NCBI GenBank assembly: GCA_904066235.2
Contig: CAJFCV020000006.1
Span: 9,734,001 to 9,798,000, forward strand
Length of the DNA stretch: 64,000 nucleotides
Reading direction: 5' to 3'
Source of the DNA: Bursaphelenchus xylophilus
Taxonomy: Eukaryota > Nematoda > Chromadorea > Rhabditida > Aphelenchoididae
Shown here: in pieces, positions 58,048-64,000 of the stretch
Position numbering within the stretch: the first letter of the stretch is position 1
Layout: every line of letters starts with the position of its first letter
Made by a program: the position numbers and the translations under genes
Notes under the pieces: model-generated
Database searches by the model: none
Told to the model about the DNA's origin: nothing
What the model saw: the letters and a program-made list of their open reading frames with translations, nothing else

Positions 58048-58864
58048 CACATCAACCATAAACAGAATGCCAAGATTTTTGGCATTCGGTCTTTTAAGGG
58101 TCTCTAATGTTTTAGCTTACTGTGCAGTGGGTAATGAACAAGGTTTCAACTTCGCTGCGCCAATTTCAAAAATGGCCAATACCACCTAAAACAAGGTTCT
58201 TAGAACAGCTTCTAAACTTGTGCGGATGCCACTAATCGCATCAGGACATTTCCGGAATTTGGACACTTCCGGAATGGCGGAATAGTGACACTTCCGGAAT
58301 GACGGAACAGTGACACTTCCGGAACCGGGGAAAAATCAAAGAAGAGGCTTAGACCTGCCATCTGAACCATCTGACTGGATTTATTGTTATTAATCTCAAA
58401 AATTTTGTTATTTTTTTTTATTGTTACTTTTTTCTTAAGGAGTAGTGTTAAAAAGTAATTTTTCGATTTTTTTCTAAAAATACTCGATTTAGGGGTTTTC
58501 AAGGTTGCTGATTTCGAATATCGGGTTCATTTTTTCTGAACTTTACTAGTTTTCCTTAAGCAGTAGTGTTATAAAGTAATTTTTTGGAATTTATCCAAAA
58601 ATACTGGATTTAGGGGTTTTCGAGGGTGCTGATTTCGAAAATCATGTTAGCTTTCCTCTTTATAGTACTATCTGGTACTATACAGTACGAGGTGAAAATA
58701 TGGCTTTTGGCGTTAATGGTGTTGTTTTGATGCTTAGTACTCCTCAAAAACACGTTTTAAATAACTGGTACTGTTTAGTACTGTCTGGTACTATGTAGTA
58801 CATGGTGAAAATAGGAGTACTAAGCAACAGAACAACACCACTAACGCCTAAAGGCCAAATTGTG
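58048..58864. mobile_element. CACATCAACCA element with replaced interior
   Basis: The left end matches 23721 (after CCTTG). From 58237 to about 58860 the interior is foreign, and then the last bases TGTG and the CCTTG flank resume. The target duplication is thus preserved although most of the right half is gone. Confidence 0.65.
58237..58860. repeat. Replacement block with two minisatellites
   Basis: Three GACACTTCCGGAAT-type units of about 27 bp lie at 58257-58325. After about 300 bp of TTTTAAGGAGTAGTGTTA-type repeats come two units of the GTACTATACAGTAC repeat (58655-58860). The same repeat flanks the other unit-2 junction at 44951-45260. Confidence 0.65.
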
Positions 58865-59231
58865 CCTTGGCACATTTTTTCCAAGTTGGTCCTACAGGGC
58901 TGAAATTCAACCCAGTTAGTACACTAACAAAACAAAAAATTTTGGAATTTCTATTTTTTTTTGTACTGCACTTTTATCGAAAATTTTGTATCACAAAGAT
59001 TAGACATGCCAGAGAGTCGGGGGTGGTTCGGATGGATTGGTATCGTTATTCTGAGCTAGTTACCTGTTGACAACGTTTTTCTAAAGTTTTGCCTAAGGCA
59101 AGAAAAAATTGATTCTTTGGATCAAAAGTTAGAGTAGCTTAGATTTCTCAAAATTTTTTCATAGTGCGCTTTTCGGTTTCCCCAATCGTGTTTTTCCCCA
59201 ATCGTCCCACTCCGACTCTTCATAACTTTGC

Positions 59232-62000
59232 TTACCTATATTGCCTTTTCCTGTATCGTCGAATTAGAAAAATGGCCAGCACTATCAGCAGTAAGAGGAA
59301 CACCAGCGCCCCGCCAATGCCTCCTCCTATCAGCGCCCAATTCGGGGATTCATCTTGGATCGTCGCAATCGTCACATTCTCGGAACTTCTAAAAAAATAT
59401 AATTCACAGAAAACGAAGGACCCACGATCTTTCGTTCGGATAGTACAGGTACTTGACGTAGGTGTTGTTCAAATAATCGGATACCTCAGGACCAGGTGGA
59501 TTACATCCTTCCGCCGAAAATTTAATAAGAATGTAGTTCTGAAAACAAGAATTATTTAGATTACAAATAAACAAAAGCAATTTTTTGGCGCTACGGCGTT
59601 TCGGGTCAACGACATTTCGCGTTAACGATATCGTTTAATTTTTTCGTTTCGGGACTGGAAAAAAGAATTTTTGTGAAAATTTAACAAAATTTTGAAACGT
59701 TTTCGCTTCGGGAAAAGAAAACAAAGATTTTTTTGTGGATAACCGATCTGTACGTCACAATTTTCCTTTAAAGAGTAGAGTAAAAATGTTATTTCTGGAT
59801 TTTTTTAGATGAACTATTCCGCTGTTGACTGTTAAGACAGGACGATTCACGTATACGTAAACGTGAAAATTTTGTTCAAATTCTTCAAAATATTCTTTTT
59901 TCCAGTCCCGAAGCGAAAAAGTTAAACGGTATCGTTAACCCGGAATGTCGTTGACCCGATCTCTCCCTAACCCGAAAAGTCGGGACCCGTTTTTTTGACT
60001 TACTAATGGAAAAAGTAGGACGTTCTTTGAATTCAACTTGTATTCATCGTCCTTTGCGCATTCCGACGCTTTCCAAATGTGATCCACAGCCCAATTTAAT
60101 TCTTTGCAGACGTCCTCTCCCTTATTTTTGAAGACAATCTTATCTCCAAACACTGCAAGCTTGCTCTCGCAGTTGAACTGGCGCGTATTGTTGAGTATGT
60201 ACGGGCTAAGCTTCGTTCCGTTCAATTTGAACGGGGTCGCTAAATTGGCGGCACACGAAATCATCACCAAATCATGCCCCAACATTTCGGAAAATGACTT
60301 TTTCTTGCAGTAATCATCCTCGAAAGCTTTGTTGAATACGGGGCAAATCCTGCAAAGTCACAGATGAGTTGGCTCGTCGGCCGGCACGGCCCGTTTCAAA
60401 TTTGCTTCGGCCCGGCCCGGGCCGGCCCTTTGAAACAAAAGTCTCCCCAAGTCTAGCTCGTTATTTCCAAATTTTTTTTTCTATCGTCATGTAAATGGAT
60501 AAATACTGTGTTTCCGTAGGTATCTAAGGTAAAAGTTCCTTATTTTGGCCGCAACTTATAACTTTGCGGAAACTGGTCGGAATTAGCCCAAATTTAGCGT
60601 GCACGCTCAATTCATCGTTGTCAATGCCCGGACAGCGGATTTAGTTAGTGAGGTACCTTCTTTTTTACGTACCACCTTGCTCTTCAAAAAGGCTGCAGCC
60701 TGCGATTTCCCACTTTATACGATGAAACATGTGCAAAACTAACTTATTGCCTCCGTATGGAACTAAATGAGTCGTCACAGCCTTCGTAGGTACCCTTAAA
60801 ACTATAGAGCTATTATAGTAATTCAGTGCCAGCTAGGTCGAAGCGTTTTTTCCTAACTTTAGTGCCCAAGCTTGGGCGCAGTTCGCGGAGTACCTTTGTT
60901 GTGGCCAAAACAAGGAACTTTTTCCGTATCTGAAAACAAAAATACCTTCAAAAAATTGTGTTTTGACATTCCATTTATTTTCATTAGTGTCGTGGCGCGT
61001 AATCAATCATAGCCCCGCGCGGCGGGTTAAAGAGAGATGCGCACCCCGATTTCCCCCAGTTGGCTTTATTGTAGGCTCCGCATACGGACGCGTATACGAA
61101 GGGTCTCCTCAATAAAGTATTGAATGCAAACGCCTTCAGATTGTATAAGGGTCTACGGTAAATACCTACCCACAACATTAGCAAGCCCAATTTTCGCTTC
61201 GAGATTCTGGATTTTAACTATTCCGGGCCGGCCCAGCCCGGTAGCCATGTCTAGTCACCTCAGAGGCGTGCAGAGGCCGGCTCTCTGCATTGGCCCCCCT
61301 GTTCTCTTTTCTTGTTGTAAAAATCTACATAGTACTAAAAAATCTACATTTTTGGTTTTCTTATCAAAAACCAGGCGTTTCCTACAAAAAAATATTTTAA
61401 AGGTAAAGCCCCACTTTGAACCGTTGTATCCAGAAACTCCGGTGAGAAACTTGTCTTCTTCCAGCGCCAAGTGAACGCGGTAATTTTCCAGGCCTGTCTG
61501 TTTGTCAACCAAGTCCAATTTCTCTTCACTGAAAGTAACATTTGATGTTGATAAATCTTTCTCAAGTTTATCGCGCGCACCCCAAATGCGTCACATTTTA
61601 ATCCCTCAGAACTTCAGCTCCGAATCTACCAGCGAAGCAAAGATACAGTGGCGGACCTAATCCGGTGGCAAAAAACGCACCATTTTGCATCCGGGAAGTA
61701 TCAAAAACGCAGCAAAATACCACCCTCTCGAACTAAAAAACTGCACAAAATTAGGGTCACCTACTTACTAGATGAATTCTAGCACATAAAATTGAAATTT
61801 TGCACCCGCATCCCACTTACGTCACATTTTTCTCGGACGGATTGTACGTGTACCGAATAAAAACTCCATCATTCTCTTCTGCATGGGTTATTATCTGGAA
61901 CTCGTTCGGGACTTGACCCTCAAATTTCGTGGTCAAGTTGAGACACTGCAGAAAGGTGGTTATCGAGGAGTAGAACTCAGCTGTCGAAGGAGTACTCATG
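59232..62000 (-). pseudogene. Membrane glycoprotein family, copy 4 (frameshifted)
   Basis: Exons on the minus strand are 61999 to about 61825 (FYSSITTFLQCLNLTTKF), about 61540-61390 (DEKLDLV-type segment), 60349-60004 (ectodomain; ELNWAVDHIWKASEC) and about 59538-59232 (membrane helix and tail RRYRKRQYR). The last exon has one extra base at about 59412, in the stretch encoding SWVL(A)FCELYF, so the frame shifts before the membrane helix. The ectodomain exon is 3 nt shorter than in the other copies but in frame. The gene could still make a secreted, anchor-less protein. It is the unit-2 counterpart of copy 2. Confidence 0.65.
60528..60925. mobile_element. Insertion with 8-bp target duplication, GG(T/A)AAAAGTTCC ends
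   Basis: 398 bp with ends GGTAAAAGTTCCTTATTTTGGCC and CTTGTTCC-type reverse complement. It is flanked by GTATCTAA (60520-60527) and GTATCTGA (60926-60933). The homologous intron at 26205-26225 reads GTAGGTATCTAAAAACAAAAA with no insert. The 8-bp duplication with one mismatch fits a hAT-like MITE. Confidence 0.8.
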
Positions 62001-62399
62001 TCGGAACCGCCGCACGGAGAGGCGAGAGAGAGAAAAGAATGAAAGGACCAATTTAGATTTCAATCTTCATAGTGCAAAATTTTTATAAAAATCGAAACGT
62101 TTGAGGAATTCCGGCTTCTGATCGATCAAATACCGTCTTTCCATTGGTGATCCAGCTTCTGGACGGCCCAGCCCTACAAATAAAAGATATAATTGTGACT
62201 ATCATCAAGCACAGCTCACCTTACCGAAAAAAGATCATTCCAGCTCTATTGGCGTTAGTACTGATGATGGAGATCGTCACGGGCTGACGAGGCAGGTCTT
62301 TGGCGGAAAAGTCGACATCCACCTGCGTTTTTTCGCAAAACGACACCGGGCGCTGAATTTACACTTTAGACTCAAAATTGGACGTTTTTTAAAATATTT

Positions 62400-62800
62400 T
62401 ATTTGCTCACCATGGATAAGATACCAAGACGATTAATCCCAAAATAATTATCGACTTAATACCGAAACTGGGCCAGGGATCTCCATAGACCGTATTTAAA
62501 AAATCTTTGTACAAAATTAGAGAAAATTTTCCGTATTTTCGACATTTTCCATCAAGTATGCCCAAACACCAAGTACAACATAAAAAAACTCACAATATAG
62601 ATCCGATTAACGCTCGATACTTCCGATATGACTATTTTGTCGTCAAAAGTGCTTTTGCGGAACTGGATAAACATACGGGAAGGCGGTATGTTCTTCTTCC
62701 AGCATACGCAAAGCTCAGATACAAACCAGCGAAGGCGGATAAGTATAACACGTCCAGCAATATGAAAACATTCTAATCTAAATTCCAAATTAATAATTAA
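62400..62800 (+). repeat. Left arm of second palindrome
   Basis: Reverse-complement of about 63590-64000. It includes the 62507-62776 frame (a shorter version of 27672-28046). The centre lies near 63.2 kb and the structure runs off the window. Confidence 0.8.
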
Positions 62801-62804
62801 TTTC

Positions 62805-62855
62805 AGATTTCACCATAAACCTTTTGAGATTAATTATTCAAAAACTGAAAATATT
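62805..62855 (+). pseudogene. Fragment of PMP3 gene 5' leader
   Basis: About 45 bp match 15475-15519 (ATTTCAGATTTCACC..AAACCTTTTGAGATT), the leader and acceptor just before the PMP3 ATG, but the ATG itself is not preserved. It sits at the inner edge of the second palindrome loop. Confidence 0.7.
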
Positions 62856-62889
62856 AAGGTTTCTGCGGGGAAAATTTTTAGACATGAAA

Positions 62890-63055
62890 TTTGCGATATT
62901 GTACTAGGTCCAGGTGAATGTTATCAACCATACCTGAAGCTACCGGATGTCATATTTCTATTCATCGTGTATACATTGTCCATTGGATTCGTCCATGACC
63001 ATTTTTGTAGTTATCTAAAACCCAACGGGTTCACCTGGACCTAGTACAATATAAC
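62890..63055. repeat. Small hairpin element in palindrome loop
   Basis: Inverted ends ATATTGTACTAGGTCCAGGTGAA and reverse complement enclose about 110 bp. No target duplication was identified. Confidence 0.6.
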
Positions 63056-63585
63056 AAAACTTTGTCTTGAAGTTTTTTCGAGACCTCTGAAATGTGGAAA
63101 ATAGTTAAAAAAAACACCTACCAAAATTGAGCAAATGGATCCTTTAGCAATCCGTTGGTTGACCGTGCATGTTTATACATCTTCTGCAGAAGCTTCTGGG
63201 GATGGATCTTCTTCAGGCTGGCATGCTCCCTGCACGGGAAGGCTATTACGTTCGGGACTTTTCATCTAAACACTCTAAACTCTTGCAAATCAAAAAAAAG
63301 GCTGATTAAAAGCATCTTACTTTGATCGATCCAAGGTGGAAATACGTCGCGACGTTCCAAAAACTTAGAATTTCACAAGTCCAGCTCACGCGTGCACAAG
63401 TTTCAGCTGTTACACGATAAGATGCCTCATAAATTTTGCGATTTCTTGTAAAAAGGTCGTGATTGTCAGATTGCAGATCAGGTAAGCGAGTTGTGTTGTT
63501 GTTTTCTTTTATTTTTAGTTTAGTTATTTGGGCGATAATGACTTAAGCAGACGTTCTAGATCGCAACGATGGCCGGAAATGAGGT
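63056..63585. other. Loop of second palindrome, no gene seen
   Basis: Unique sequence with no convincing exon. It is not shared with the loop of the first palindrome. Confidence 0.4.
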
Positions 63586-63589
63586 AATC

Positions 63590-64000
63590 TTGTTTTCTGA
63601 ATTAATTTGGAATTTAGATTAGAATGTTTTCATATTGCTGGACGTGTTATACTTATCCGCCTTCGCTGGTTTGTATCTGAGCTTTGCGTATGCTGGAAGA
63701 AGAACATACCGCCTTCCCGTATGTTTATCCAGTTCCGCAAAAGCACTTTTGACGACAAAATAGTCATATCGGAAGTATCGAGCGTTAATCGGATCTATAT
63801 TGTGAGTTTTTTTATGTTGTACTTGGTGTTTGGGCATACTTGATGGAAAATGTCGAAAATACGGAAAATTTTCTCTAATTTTGTACAAAGATTTTTTAAA
63901 TACGGTCTATGGAGATCCCTGGCCCAGTTTCGGTATTAAGTCGATAATTATTTTGGGATTAATCGTCTTGGTATCTTATCCATGGTGAGCAAATAAAATA
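63590..64000 (-). repeat. Right arm of second palindrome, start of a fifth glycoprotein copy
   Basis: Mirror of 62400-62800. On the plus strand it reads FRKSTFDDKIVISEV up to a GTGAGT donor (63801), then a segment with IIILGLIVLVSYP ending at another GTGAGC donor (about 63983). This is the same layout as upstream of copy 3, so a fifth head-to-head glycoprotein copy probably continues past the window. Confidence 0.5.

Overview
The window looks like nuclear DNA of a rhabditid nematode, probably close to Caenorhabditis. It is AT-rich. Genes are split by short introns with gtaagt-type donors and TTTTCAG or TTTTTAG acceptors. Tc1/Tc3/mariner-type foldback elements are everywhere. Gene products were read from hand-spliced exons. 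No homology search was possible, so family names rest on recognised motifs.

Large-scale layout. The window holds one long unit and a second, partial, nearly identical copy in the same direction. Block A (about 500-6215) recurs at about 38440-43212. Block B (about 12250-24900 and on to about 28050) recurs at about 45350-59240 and on to about 62790. Between A and B, unit 1 has about 6 kb of unique sequence with a CTP:phosphocholine cytidylyltransferase-like gene, a PGAP2/Frag1-like membrane protein gene and the 5' half of a UTP6-FCF2 fusion gene. Unit 2 has only about 2.1 kb there: a broken kinase fragment and a minisatellite. Each unit ends in a large inverted duplication, one centred near 31.5 kb and one near 63.2 kb. 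Copies of a membrane-glycoprotein gene therefore lie head to head around each centre.

Genes. Unit 1 reads: membrane-glycoprotein copy 1 (+, 5' end not seen), Ras-like GTPase remnant (-), decayed mariner, CCT-like (+), PGAP2-like (+), UTP6-FCF2 fusion (+), PMP3/UPF0057 peptide (+), CK1/TTBK-like pseudokinase (-), a run of foldback elements, and glycoprotein copy 2 (-). After the palindrome come a Ras exon fragment, glycoprotein copy 3 (+), a Ras remnant, mariner, kinase fragment, 5'-truncated UTP6-FCF2, PMP3, pseudokinase (-), the same foldback elements, and frameshifted glycoprotein copy 4 (-). The second palindrome then begins another head-to-head copy.

Mobile DNA. Because near-identical copies exist, several insertions can be dated to after the duplication by comparing empty and filled sites. 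These include a TTAA-flanked foldback (56351-57587), CAC-ended foldbacks with 5-bp target duplications (1739-3228 and 39197-40289), a TA-flanked foldback (37564-38386) and an element with an 8-bp duplication (60528-60925). The palindrome around 31.5 kb is nested foldback within foldback.

Most unusual signals: (1) an odd-length palindrome, GCAC-N-GTGC, repeated dozens of times in introns and intergenic DNA, mostly in pairs or triples about 30 bp apart; (2) a reading frame joining UTP6-like HAT repeats to an Fcf2 domain inside one exon; (3) intronic minisatellite units that each carry a 3' splice-site sequence and occur in two unrelated gene families; (4) tRNA-like pol III promoters inside foldback elements; (5) the nested, tandem and inverted architecture itself, which could also be partly an assembly or haplotype artefact.
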